From DATFQE01 sp963733845 (GTDB lineage: Bacteria > Actinomycetota > Thermoleophilia > Gaiellales > Gaiellaceae): a stretch of DNA of 64,000 nt. Each line of letters starts with the position of its first letter. Position 1 is the stretch's first letter. Below the pieces are notes generated by a model. The model did not search any database, was not told the DNA's origin, and saw only the letters and a list, made by a program, of their open reading frames with translations. The translations under genes and the position numbers were made by a program. This document shows, in pieces, positions 44,701 to 52,950 of the stretch. The stretch is taken from assembly GCA_963733845.1 (NCBI GenBank), contig CAVTEM010000007.1:310001-374000 (forward strand), read 5' to 3'.

Positions 44701-47700
44701 AGAAGCCGTCGGGATCGATCTCTTCGATCACGCGGCCGTGCTCGTCGTAGCGGAGCTCGGTGCGGTTGCCGTCTGCGTCCGTCTCGAAGCGGAGGTTGCC
44801 GGCCTCGTCGTAGCTGCGCGTTGCCTCACCGTCCAGGTCGTCGATCGTCTTCGTCACACGACCGGCGCCGTCGTACTCGTAGCGCGTCACGTTCCCGCGC
44901 GGATCGGTCTCGGTCTCGACCAGGCCCGCCGAGTTGTAGGTCCAGCGCCACGTGTGGTCCTCGCGATCGGTGCGGGTCTCGCGCAGCCCGTTCGGGTAGT
45001 AGGTGTACGACTCCGCGACCGAGTTCGCGTCGACGATCTCCTTCAGCGTCCCATTCGGGTTCCAGCGGTACTCGGTCGTCCTGTTGCGCTGATCGCGCCA
45101 GATCCCGGGCAACCCGTTCTCGTACGTGATCTCGACCGACTGGTCTTCGGGGTCCTCGAACCGGGTGAGGTTCCTGCCCTCGTACTCGGCCTCCCAGATG
45201 TTTCCGAGCGGGTCCTTCCGGAAGACGACGTTGCCGTTGTCGTCGTAGCGGTACTCGGTGATGTGCGGGCTGCCGTCGAAGATCTCGTTTCGGAAGCGGA
45301 CGTTGCCGCGCTCGTCGAAGGTCGAGACGGTGGTCAGCCGCTGCTCGGCGTCGGTGACCGCTTCTGTCCGCGCATCGACATCGCTCGACACCTCGATCCG
45401 GTTGCCCTCGCCGTCGATCACCGCCTCGAGCCGTCCGTCCGGGTGGTACTCGTACCTCGCCAGCGGGCGGTCGAGCGGGTCGAGGACGCTCTCGAGGTAG
45501 TGGCCGGCCCGGTAGGTGAAGCGCGTCTCGTTGTCGTTCTGGTCGACGACCGAGACGAGGTCGCCGTTCGCGTCGTAGCCGTAGGTGACGGCGTTGTCGT
45601 CGGGATCCTCGATCCGCGTTATCCGGCCCGCGCCGTCGCGGGTGAAGGTGATTCCCGGTCCGAAGGTCGAGGCGACGCCGTTCTGTCCGAACGTGATCCG
45701 GTTGCCCGTGCGCTCCACGATCTCCAAGAGCCCCTGGTTGACGTCGAGGATGTAGGCGGTCCCGACTCGGTCGGTGAGCCGGAACCTCGTCGGGTCGTAG
45801 ATGCCGTCAGAGCCGAAGAAGCCGCCGAGCAGGTTGCCGTTCGAGAAGTAGAGGCCGTTGTCGAGCGCCTCGAGCTTCGACGTGGTGTTCCGGCCGGTGA
45901 ACCGTGCCTGGGTTAGGCCGCTGAGGAAGGTGGAGCCCTGCGCGGGCGTGAGGTCGAAGACCTCGGTCAGCCCGTCCGGCCAGGTCACCGTCACGTAGTG
46001 CTGCCGGTTCGAGGAGAAGCAGAGCGGGACGAAGATGACCCCGGGACCGCAGACCCGCATCTGCCAGCCGCCGTCGCCGAGCGGACCATTCGTCGAGATG
46101 CGGAAGTCCGCGATCTCGACGCGCCAGCCGACCCCGAAGTCACCCACGGTCTTGTCGAAGCTGTCGTAGCGGCGCAGCACGCGCAACGGCAGCCCCGCCA
46201 CGCCGACCGACATGTCCTCGAAGCTCGTCACGTAGCGGCCGAGCTTGAGCTCGCCGTCGACGACGACCGAGAGCTCGCGCACTGTCACGCCGCCGTCGGA
46301 CGAGACCGCCCTGAAGACGAGGAAGTACATCCCGTTCGGGAGCACAGTCGGGTCGATCGTCGCCTCGACCGTGGCGTCGCTCCCCGAGGCGAGCCCGGTC
46401 AGCGTTCCGTCGTCGGCGCGCCTGTAGGAGACCGTCCAGGACGTGACCGTCTCCCCCGCGACCGGGTTCAGGGTCGCCGAGATCGCGGTCGGCTCGGTGA
46501 TGATCGTCCCCTCCGCGGGCTCGATGTCCCCGACCGCCGGCCCAGGCAGCCCTCCTCCTCCGCCGCCACCGCCGCCGCCTCCACCGCCGCTCCGGACGGC
46601 GACGACGGTGCGGTCCCCGACGGTGAACGTGTTGGGATCGTCGGTGAGGAGATCGGCGAGCTGATCGGAGCTGACCTCCCCCTGGACTGAGAGCGCGACG
46701 ACGTCCGGCGGGAGCGGGCTTGCAACTCGCAGGTCGAATCCGATCGTCGCGGACTCGAGCGGCGCGAGCGTGCCGAGGCTCACGGACACGCCGGGGCCGG
46801 GGCCGATCGTCCCCTTGCTCGTCGACACGGACCCTGGGACCAGGGCTGCCGCGGCAGGCACCGGGACCGTAACGCCGATGCCGGTGACGGGCAGCGACCC
46901 GACCGAGTTGACGGCCAGCATGTACCGCAGCGTGTCGCCCGGCGAGGCGAAGCCGTTGCCGTCGGCGTCGACGGCGAGCCGGCCGGAGAGGAACGCGGTC
47001 AGGTTCGGGGCCGGGACCACGACCGTGGTTCGCGTCGGATCGGTCGTCCCCGGGAGCGCAGGATCGTCGGTCGGCGTGGCCGGGAAGCCGTCTGCGCTCA
47101 CGTCACCCTGAAGCTGCAGTCGGGAGACGCCGGTCGGGAACGGATCGGCCACACGCACCCGGAAGCTGGCCTGGGACGTGGTGCCGCCGGCGATCGAGGC
47201 CCACGTGACCCGCACCGCCGAGTCGCCAGCGCCGTTGCCGCTGACCACGGTGCCGTTCGCGGAGCTGACCGAGCCGGCGATCAGCGGGCCCGAGGCGGCG
47301 TCGGGCGTCAGGTTCGCGACCACGTTCGCCAACGCCTGGTCGCCGGCGTTGCGGATCATCAGCGTGTACCGAACCGAGTCTCCGGGCGAGACCTGGCCGT
47401 CGCCGCCGACGTCCTCGGCGAGGGTGTCCGTCAACGTCGGGATCAGGGTCGCCGGGGTGAGAACCTGAGTGGTCGCCTCCGAGCGCACCGGGCCGTAGGA
47501 GTTGCCGGCCGCGTCCGTCCACCGCGTCTCGCCCGTGACGGTCACGTCGGCGGGCGGGTTGGTCGCCGGCGCGGCGTAGGTCGTGGCGGCGGCGGCGAGC
47601 TCACCGGGGACGAGCGAGCCTGGGGCGCCGGTGACGGTGAGCGCAGTTCCGGCTGCGGAGGCGCTGACCTCCAGGTCCCCGGCGCCGCTGGAGCCGAGGT

Positions 47701-50700
47701 TGGCGACCTTGAGGTCGTAGTCGCCGGTCGTGCCCGCAGGGATCCCGTCCGGACCGACCGTCGAGATCGAGACGACGGGCAGGCGCTCGGTCGTGGTCGC
47801 GGTCGAGAGCGGGGCAACGAGCCGGCCGACCCCGCCCTGCGCGAGCACGAAGGCGGATCCGACCAGCGGCGCGCCGTCGAGCGTGAGCAGCCTGCTGAGA
47901 TAGCCGGCGTCGGTCTCGGTCGCGCCGCGCGGAGCTGCGACGGGCACCGTGAAGGACTCGTCGAAGGTGACGTGCTCGCCCGGCGCGAGCTCCAGGCCGT
48001 CGTGGTGGACGACGTCGCCCTCGGGGCCGAAGAAGTGCAGGTCGCCGCCGCGGACGTCGCCCGAGAGCGTGCGAAGCGCGCCGGCGAAGTCGGTGCCGAA
48101 GCTGAACAGGCGACGGACCTGCGTCGCCGGGGGATCCAGCTCGAACTCGACCCGGTTGCGGATCCCGCCGGTCCGGGCGGGATCGAGCAGCCGGGTCACG
48201 AGCGCCGGATCGAGGTCGACCACGGCCTGCGCGCCCCAGGTGGCGAAGCCGCCCGCGCCGATCGTGGTGCCAAGGAGCGCGTCGCCCGCGGCCGGATAGG
48301 TGACACCGGGCGAGGCGTTCGCCCGGGCGGTCAGCTCGAGCCCGCCGATCGTCGGGAGCGGCTGCGCCGGTGTGTAACCCGGAGCGGAGCGGGCAGCCGA
48401 TGCGAACGGGACCCAGGCTCCGTCCGGAAGCGAGAAGTACTCGAGCACATACGAATAGGCCTTGACGGTGGCGCCGGCCGTGTCGACGTTCTCGAGCCCG
48501 AGGACCCCGGGCACGACGAGCAGCGAGCCGTCGTTCCGAACGGTCGCGTCGTAGGCGATCGTGCCGCCGGGGAGGGTCTCGTCCCGGTCGGCTTCGACCT
48601 CGACCTCCAGCTCGGGGACGAGGAGCGGCCCGGACACGGTCGAGTCCGGCCGGCCGCAGTTCGCGCCGCGCATGGTCAGGCCTGTGCCGGTCACGTCGAT
48701 CGTGTCGCCGTAGATGCCGCAGAAGAAGCGGTTCTTCGAGCCCGCGATCACGACGCCGCCGGTTCGCGCGTAGACGACGCCGAGGAACTTCGAGCTCTGC
48801 GTGTGGATCGCGACCGCCTGGTCGTTCGTCGACCCCGACAGGAGCAGCAGACCGTCGTAGAAGGGCTCGAACGCCGGCCTGGAGCCGTCCACCTGGATCT
48901 CACGCTCGGCCGCGATCGTCACCCGTCCGCCCAGGGCCGACCCATCCAGCTTCACGCTGCAGGAGACGTAGTAGACGCCCGGCGCCAGGGTCGTGTTCAC
49001 GACGTGCCAGATTCCGTTGCTGTCGCACCGAGACGACATGTCGTGGTAGGCGTTGCCGACCTCGCTCGCGACCTTTGCACCCGGCCGGTAGTCGGCCACG
49101 TTGAAGAGGACGGGAATCGGCTCGGATGCGACCTTCACCGGCGGCGACGGGAACGTCTGCTGGCCGCCCGCCGTGAACGTCGAGACGTACGTGATCGGCC
49201 CAGTGGTCGCCTTCATCGCACCCCGGACGACCATCTCGTTGTTCGAGTGAATCCGGCCGTCGACGCTTCCCTCGCCGCCTCCCCAGTCGAGCGTGTCGCG
49301 CTTCGTGCGGCTATCGGCCCAGAGCGCCACCGGCGCGCTGACCCTGAGTTGCGCGACCTTCCTGGTGGCGGTGCCGCCGTCGTCGTCGGCGAGCGTGACC
49401 GTCACCTCGTAGCTGCCCGCCCGCGCATAGACGTGCGAGCCGAAGAAGGTGCCCCAACCCGTGCCCTGCGCGGTCACGGCGACAGGTTGAACGGTGCCGT
49501 CGCCCCAGTCGAAGCTCGCCGAGTGCGTGTCGAGCCAGCCGGGATCGGTGAACGAGGCGTTCACGAGCGTCACGCCACCCGCGAAGGCGGCGCCGGCCTC
49601 GACCGTCAGGCCCGGATCTGCATTGCGGACGTCGACCTGGACCTCGTCGGCATCGGTGAGGCCGGCGCTGTCGGTGACGGTCAGTTCGAAGAGGTACCTG
49701 CCGTCGTCGGGAGCGACGAACATGGGCGTCGGCGAGGTACGAGAGGAGAGGAAGATCGGCGGCCCATCCTGCTCCAGCAGGCGCCAGCGATAGGCGAGCG
49801 CGTTGGGCCGGTCGCCCGCGTGGGCGACGGTCAGGTCGAGGAGCACCGGGGTCGCGCCGCCCGACGAGCGCACGAAGCGCACCGTGACGCGCAGGTAGCG
49901 GCTCGGGAGCAACCCAGCGAGCTGCTCGCCCGCGACGACGGGGACCTCCGGTCCGAACGTCGTCCCGTCGTCCGAGCCGGCGACGGTCACTGCCAGCGAG
50001 CCGTCCCCGGGCGTCTCGGCCGTCCAGTCGAGGAAGGCCCAGCTCGCCTCCTCGATCTTCGAGTCGTAGACGGTCGTCCACGTCCCCTCGTCGGGTGCGC
50101 CCGTGAGCGTCGACCCGGTCATGTCCGAGTAGTTGTAGGGAGCAGCGCCGGCGCCAAGGCTGACGGTCAGGTCGACCGCGTTCGTCGCGGGGTCGATCCG
50201 GGACGCTGTGCTCGACGAGCGGTTGCTCGACCAGACCTTGCCGGCACCGTCCACCGCTACGCCGGTCGGCTCGTTCCCGACGGGTATCTGGGCGACGACG
50301 CTGCCGTTGTTCTGGAGGCGGGCGACCGAGCTCCCCCCGGAGTTCGCGACCCAGACGTCGCCGTCGTCGGTCACCGCGACGCCACGGTCGTTCGACGGGC
50401 CCCCGGTGGCGAACGTGTTGAGGATCGCTCCCGCGGGAGAGATCCGCTGCACGGAGTTGAAGACCCAGTTCGACTGCCAGAGGACCCCGTCCGGGTCGAT
50501 CCCCAGCCCGTACGACGTGCGACCCAGCTGAACCACCTTGACCAGGTCGGGGTGGCCGTTCGGCTGCGACGGGTCGATCCGGAGCAGGTAGTTGTTGTTG
50601 TCCGCAGACGACCAGAGGATCCCGTTCGGATCGACGAGGCCGCCGTAGCAGCACCCGATGGCGCCGCTCTCGCCGGTTTGCGCCGGCGCCAGCATGTTGA

Positions 50701-51940
50701 TCGTGCGGACGATCGAGCCGTCGGGCGCGAGACGGTCGAAGAAGCGCGGTGTGCCGCCGAGCGCCGCGCCGCCGACCCAGATGTGGTTGTCCGCGTCGAC
50801 CGACACCTGGCGGATCGCGACGCCGTTCGTCCGGACGTAGTTGAGGAGGCATTCGTCCGCGGCGGTCGAGACGCCACCGTCGTTGTCCGCACCCGAGGCA
50901 TTGGGCCACGGCTCGATGTCGCCCAGGCCCGATGACGTGTCGATCTGCCCGTTGCCGTTCCGGTCGACACATTGACCGTTCTCGGCCAGCCCGATCTGCG
51001 CCACCGAGCCCTTCCGAACGCCGGCCAGGAGGCTCTCCTCGGCCCGGTTTCCGACCCAGACGTTGCCGTCCTTGTCGACCGTGGTGCGCGATGGATCTTT
51101 GGCCCGGTTCTGCGGAGCCGACCAGTACTCGCCGAGCACGACGCCCGTGAGCGTGTCGATCTTGATCACGGTGCCGCGGTCGGAGGCGGCGATCCAGATG
51201 AAGTCGAAGGCCTCGGTCGTGTCGTCCAGCTGCAGCTGATCGGGCGGGGTCGTCGTGAGGTTGATCGACGTCCCCTCCCCGAAGTCGGCGTTCGTCGTGT
51301 ACTTCCGGGCCACGAGGTTCGACGCCGTCGACTTCGTCCCGTCGAGCGTCACGACGCTGCCCTCGAGCACGCCCTGGTCCTCACCGGCGTCCGCGTTGGG
51401 CGGAACCGCGGCGGGCGGAGGCGGAGGCGGCGGCGGGGGCGGAGGTGGCTCGGGCGCGATGCCGCCGCAGAACCTGAAGCGGTTGTCGTCGTAGTCGCGG
51501 TCGCCGCCGCCGAAGAGATCCTCGAAGCCGACGATCGCGCAGCCGTCGGCGAGGAACTCGACGGTCGCATGGATCACGCCGTCTGGATTCCGCTCTGCCG
51601 GGCCCATCCGGTACTCCTGGCCGCTGACCCGAATGCCGAAGATCAGCTCCTCGCCCGACCCGTACGGGCCGACGGTGACCTTCGTACCGACGTCGCGGTT
51701 CGTGGCGATGCGGCGCTCCTCCGGCTCGAGCAGGAAGAGCGTCGAGGTCAGGGCCGCGCTCGCCGACAAGACCTCCACCTCAACCGGCTGCCCGGTCGAG
51801 AAGAGCCGTCCACCGAGCACCGGGCCGGTCGCCTGAGCCGACGACCACGACGGCGCCGCGACGAGCGCGAGTGCCAGCGCCGCGCTCAGCGCGAAGAGGA
51901 GCCTGCTCCTACTGACCGACCGAGACTCCTTGCGACGCAC
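41630..51940 (-). CDS. Giant secreted RHS/YD-repeat polymorphic toxin with C-terminal NucA/NucB-like DNase domain
   Basis: 3436 aa, uninterrupted. GTG 51940 follows a GGGGAGG site. Order: signal peptide (LLFALSAALALALVAAPSWS); DUF4114-like domain (GFEDLFGGGDRDYDDNRF); twelve prolines; beta-propeller (DDGDVWVANSGGSSVARLQN) at about 230-620; PKD-like domains (SFDWGDGTV; SYEVTVTLADDDGG); CARDB/DUF11-type repeats to about 1780; a poly-Gly linker; YD repeats at about 1900-3100; RHS core (NARDLSTSTGRFLSVDPVRP; NPYTYVGNNPTTHIDLSG). The variable tail of about 240 aa has one hydrophobic helix and ends in a NucA/NucB-type segment (GLQCDEYPFATAWEGGQANL). The core is thought to encapsulate and release the toxin. 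A SUKH gene follows. Confidence 0.9.
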   Translation of the reverse strand: MRRKESRSVSRSRLLFALSAALALALVAAPSWSSAQATGPVLGGRLFSTGQPVEVEVLSASAALTSTLFLLEPEERRIATNRDVGTKVTVGPYGSGEELIFGIRVSGQEYRMGPAERNPDGVIHATVEFLADGCAIVGFEDLFGGGDRDYDDNRFRFCGGIAPEPPPPPPPPPPPPAAVPPNADAGEDQGVLEGSVVTLDGTKSTASNLVARKYTTNADFGEGTSINLTTTPPDQLQLDDTTEAFDFIWIAASDRGTVIKIDTLTGVVLGEYWSAPQNRAKDPSRTTVDKDGNVWVGNRAEESLLAGVRKGSVAQIGLAENGQCVDRNGNGQIDTSSGLGDIEPWPNASGADNDGGVSTAADECLLNYVRTNGVAIRQVSVDADNHIWVGGAALGGTPRFFDRLAPDGSIVRTINMLAPAQTGESGAIGCCYGGLVDPNGILWSSADNNNYLLRIDPSQPNGHPDLVKVVQLGRTSYGLGIDPDGVLWQSNWVFNSVQRISPAGAILNTFATGGPSNDRGVAVTDDGDVWVANSGGSSVARLQNNGSVVAQIPVGNEPTGVAVDGAGKVWSSNRSSSTASRIDPATNAVDLTVSLGAGAAPYNYSDMTGSTLTGAPDEGTWTTVYDSKIEEASWAFLDWTAETPGDGSLAVTVAGSDDGTTFGPEVPVVAGEQLAGLLPSRYLRVTVRFVRSSGGATPVLLDLTVAHAGDRPNALAYRWRLLEQDGPPIFLSSRTSPTPMFVAPDDGRYLFELTVTDSAGLTDADEVQVDVRNADPGLTVEAGAAFAGGVTLVNASFTDPGWLDTHSASFDWGDGTVQPVAVTAQGTGWGTFFGSHVYARAGSYEVTVTLADDDGGTATRKVAQLRVSAPVALWADSRTKRDTLDWGGGEGSVDGRIHSNNEMVVRGAMKATTGPITYVSTFTAGGQQTFPSPPVKVASEPIPVLFNVADYRPGAKVASEVGNAYHDMSSRCDSNGIWHVVNTTLAPGVYYVSCSVKLDGSALGGRVTIAAEREIQVDGSRPAFEPFYDGLLLLSGSTNDQAVAIHTQSSKFLGVVYARTGGVVIAGSKNRFFCGIYGDTIDVTGTGLTMRGANCGRPDSTVSGPLLVPELEVEVEADRDETLPGGTIAYDATVRNDGSLLVVPGVLGLENVDTAGATVKAYSYVLEYFSLPDGAWVPFASAARSAPGYTPAQPLPTIGGLELTARANASPGVTYPAAGDALLGTTIGAGGFATWGAQAVVDLDPALVTRLLDPARTGGIRNRVEFELDPPATQVRRLFSFGTDFAGALRTLSGDVRGGDLHFFGPEGDVVHHDGLELAPGEHVTFDESFTVPVAAPRGATETDAGYLSRLLTLDGAPLVGSAFVLAQGGVGRLVAPLSTATTTERLPVVSISTVGPDGIPAGTTGDYDLKVANLGSSGAGDLEVSASAAGTALTVTGAPGSLVPGELAAAATTYAAPATNPPADVTVTGETRWTDAAGNSYGPVRSEATTQVLTPATLIPTLTDTLAEDVGGDGQVSPGDSVRYTLMIRNAGDQALANVVANLTPDAASGPLIAGSVSSANGTVVSGNGAGDSAVRVTWASIAGGTTSQASFRVRVADPFPTGVSRLQLQGDVSADGFPATPTDDPALPGTTDPTRTTVVVPAPNLTAFLSGRLAVDADGNGFASPGDTLRYMLAVNSVGSLPVTGIGVTVPVPAAAALVPGSVSTSKGTIGPGPGVSVSLGTLAPLESATIGFDLRVASPLPPDVVALSVQGEVSSDQLADLLTDDPNTFTVGDRTVVAVRSGGGGGGGGGGGGGLPGPAVGDIEPAEGTIITEPTAISATLNPVAGETVTSWTVSYRRADDGTLTGLASGSDATVEATIDPTVLPNGMYFLVFRAVSSDGGVTVRELSVVVDGELKLGRYVTSFEDMSVGVAGLPLRVLRRYDSFDKTVGDFGVGWRVEIADFRISTNGPLGDGGWQMRVCGPGVIFVPLCFSSNRQHYVTVTWPDGLTEVFDLTPAQGSTFLSGLTQARFTGRNTTSKLEALDNGLYFSNGNLLGGFFGSDGIYDPTRFRLTDRVGTAYILDVNQGLLEIVERTGNRITFGQNGVASTFGPGITFTRDGAGRITRIEDPDDNAVTYGYDANGDLVSVVDQNDNETRFTYRAGHYLESVLDPLDRPLARYEYHPDGRLEAVIDGEGNRIEVSSDVDARTEAVTDAEQRLTTVSTFDERGNVRFRNEIFDGSPHITEYRYDDNGNVVFRKDPLGNIWEAEYEGRNLTRFEDPEDQSVEITYENGLPGIWRDQRNRTTEYRWNPNGTLKEIVDANSVAESYTYYPNGLRETRTDREDHTWRWTYNSAGLVETETDPRGNVTRYEYDGAGRVTKTIDDLDGEATRSYDEAGNLRFETDADGNRTELRYDEHGRVIEEIDPDGFSTTYDYDGAGRLVSVDNEADQPTTYTYDRNGRTRTVKVGDLDPTSYAYDGGGRLRLLTDPIGRETGYTYYDNGWLRTERNAAGGVTERLYFPDGHLRRVEDPNDAVTSYTYDATGRLESVIDPVGRRTAHEYSPTGRPTKTTFHDGTFTEQGYDRDGRLTHSWDQERNETTHEYDAAGNHTATVDPEQRRFESTYDDLNRLETETDPLGVQTRYTYTAAGRLRTTATLEGVTTTFGYNGRGLETSRRNTLGHTWSTTYDPAGRVDVQTDARLSTLDHAYDPYGRLASITDLAGHGVSFGYDDAGQRTSLTDPRSKTWDFTYHALGGLASETDPLDHTRSLQYDLAGRLTSETDARGVTVDYGYFVDDRVRTITERGGSGSIVYAYDDAGRRRTMTDQTGTTGWTYWPSGRMRTVTSPAGTVSYGYDRSGRRTSLTQPQGAVGYTYDAAGRLATVADWSGTATSTFSYDDDGRIAGLTRPNGVTTNYTYDPAGRLDRIEHRNAGGILEFFDYTLDPNGNRTAVASSAGTESYTLNALEQLTRVTYPGGRQVDYTYDGAGNRLTERTSGSPQVDYTYDDASRLLQAGGTSYGYDNSGNLTSAGSGSFGWDWRGRLQSVGSGPGATSYRYDGDDVRVSTTTAGTTTPLLYDRLGWSGVPELVSDGSTGYVHSPAGLHAQVGAARQFALADALGSVRGLTNAAGAVSGSRSFDVFGGVSSQSGAASRLGFTGAQQDGGLVHLNARDLSTSTGRFLSVDPVRPGAPGVVGWNPYTYVGNNPTTHIDLSGQQVAIEYGALLRVAAVGVGSLALYYWWINSPWYQCLVSTSCFDVFPDVSVGAGTGTGTIPGGKSIEELAKEIQQRVRDLTREAAEAAAAACLGANLANWFVDVDSPCSGQDVRIYFPGGLDQEKISAHIAATQGQRPNLARLTRKLEQWSRAWLDTQPNCIDWRANGLQCDEYPFATAWEGGQANLPSLEGVPPGEHRKQGGTLGGFYRAAACQPFGERQEYAVVPVPAKFVPTFRLCH

Positions 51941-51978
51941 GAAGCCGCCTCCCCTTCAAAACAACTGCCTCCAGCTGC

Positions 51979-51997
51979 GCGAAGGAGCCGCCTTCGC
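51979..51997. other. Small hairpin in the leader of the RHS gene
   Basis: GCGAAGG / CCTTCGC, 7-bp stem with loop AGCCG, between the likely promoter (52009-52014, minus strand) and the GTG at 51940. Followed by TTT on the plus strand, so it could also stop antisense transcription. Confidence 0.3.
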
Positions 51998-52008
51998 TTT
52001 GCCCTGCG

Positions 52009-52014
52009 ACCGTA
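52009..52014 (-). promoter_or_regulatory. Candidate -10 element of the RHS toxin gene
   Basis: TACGGT on the minus strand, about 70 nt upstream of the start codon. The same hexamer in a similar context (CTACGGTCG) precedes the methyltransferase gene at 59951. Confidence 0.4.
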
Positions 52015-52107
52015 GCGCGCGCAAGGGCGCGGTTCAAGACCCCCGGCCCACGCGGTTTCAGAATGATCGCGGGGTGCAGATCTCGCCGACGGCCCCGTGG
52101 TCCTCGC

Positions 52108-52482
52108 TCAGTCGCCGTCAGGAAGGAGCGCGTTCAGGATCCAGTTGACGAGCGAGACGATGATCGTAGCGCCCACGTATGTCCAGAAGCCGTCGATCGA
52201 GAAGTCGGGCGCGATCCACTCCGCCAGTGCCAGCATCAGCACGTTGAGCCCGAAGTAGCTCAGCCCGAGCGTCAGCAGAATCAGAGGCAGCGTCAGCACC
52301 GTGAGGACCGGCTTGACGAAGGCGTTCGCGAGCGCGAGCACCGCCGCGCCGATGAGCAGTGGGCCCCAGCGACCGATCTCGACGCTGTCGAAGAGCTCGT
52401 CGATGACGAGCAGGGCGACGATGTTCACGCCCCAACCGACGAGTGCGGAAACAAGCAGCGTCCGGCCGGCTCGCTCGGTCAT
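52108..52482 (-). CDS. Four-helix membrane protein (PF04020 phage-holin-like/YvlD type)
   Basis: 124-aa membrane protein with four helices (TLLVSALVGWGVNIVALLVI, PLLIGAAVLALANAFVKPVL, VLTLPLILLTLGLSYFGLNV, TYVGATIIVSLVNWILNALL). The ALANAFVKPVLTVLTLPLIL segment is the family hallmark (NxxxxPhhxhhxhPhxhhTlG). Function is unknown despite the holin label. The ATG at 52482 follows GATACT by 6 nt; the promoter is shared back-to-back with the ASCH gene. Confidence 0.85.
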   Translation of the reverse strand: MTERAGRTLLVSALVGWGVNIVALLVIDELFDSVEIGRWGPLLIGAAVLALANAFVKPVLTVLTLPLILLTLGLSYFGLNVLMLALAEWIAPDFSIDGFWTYVGATIIVSLVNWILNALLPDGD

Positions 52483-52488
52483 GTGGGA

Positions 52489-52496
52489 AGTATCTT
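52489..52496. promoter_or_regulatory. Overlapping bidirectional -10 elements for two leaderless genes
   Basis: The block AAGTATCTT (52488-52496) reads AAGATACTT on the other strand. On the plus strand TATCTT (52491-52496) is followed by CGCCCGG and ATG 52504. On the minus strand GATACT (52494-52489) is followed by TCCCAC and ATG 52482. The two start codons are only 21 nt apart, so one symmetric -10 region appears to drive both genes. Confidence 0.55.
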
Positions 52497-52503
52497 CGCC
52501 CGG

Positions 52504-52894
52504 ATGAACGAGCTCCCTCCGTTCGAGCTCGGCTACGCGCGCACCGACCTGCGGCGCCGGCTCGTCGACGCCGTGCTGCGCGGCGACAAGACGGCCACCG
52601 CCGGGCTTCGATCCGACCACGCTCCTTTCACCGACGAGCCGCTGCCCGGGGTCGGTCAGCGCTTCGCGCTGCTCGACTTCGACGACCGGCCCGTAGCCGT
52701 GGTCGAGACGACGGAGGTCAGGATCGTGCGCGCCTGCGACGTCGACGTCCAGTTCGCCCGCGACGAGGGCGGAGGGCTTCGAGTCCGTCGAGGACTGGCG
52801 CCGCGCGCACGAGCGCTTCTGGGCCGAGCACGACATCGACGACGACACGCTGATCGTTGCCGAGCGCTTCCGCCTGGTCGAGCGACTCCCGTAG
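52504..52894 (+). CDS. ASCH domain-containing protein (one frame break)
   Basis: 129-residue ASCH-fold protein, a PUA-like RNA-binding fold. Visible blocks are LRRRLVDAVLRGDKTATAGL (motif with Lys and Thr of the ASCH loop), LPGVGQRFALLDFDDRPVAV, VETTEVRIVRACDVDVQFAR, then, after a +1 shift near 52771 (extra G), EGFESVEDWRRAHERFWAEH and IVAERFRLVERLP. The family is proposed to act on RNA or modified nucleosides. A leaderless start at ATG 52504 is likely. Confidence 0.85.
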
Positions 52895-52935
52895 AGCCTC
52901 GACCGGGGCCTCCCGCGTCGTCCCAGTAGCACCCG

Positions 52936-52941
52936 TACAGT
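52936..52941 (+). promoter_or_regulatory. Candidate -10 element of the O-antigen-ligase-like gene
   Basis: TACAGT, 9 nt before the ATG at 52951; no ribosome-binding site lies between them, suggesting a near-leaderless transcript. Confidence 0.4.
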
Positions 52942-52950
52942 CCCGCCGCG

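Noticed and set aside
43055..45916. 953-codon ORF on the plus strand inside the RHS gene
   Set aside because: Its Val/Arg/Gly-rich product mirrors the YD-repeat codons of the minus strand and has no domain; antisense shadow.
47972..50935. 987-codon ORF on the plus strand inside the RHS gene
   Set aside because: Same shadow effect; the minus strand encodes propeller, PKD and CARDB/DUF11-type domains.
52000..52060. tRNA-like segment (GGTTCAAGACC near the RHS promoter)
   Set aside because: Only a T-arm-like string is present; no acceptor, D-arm or anticodon stem can be paired around it.
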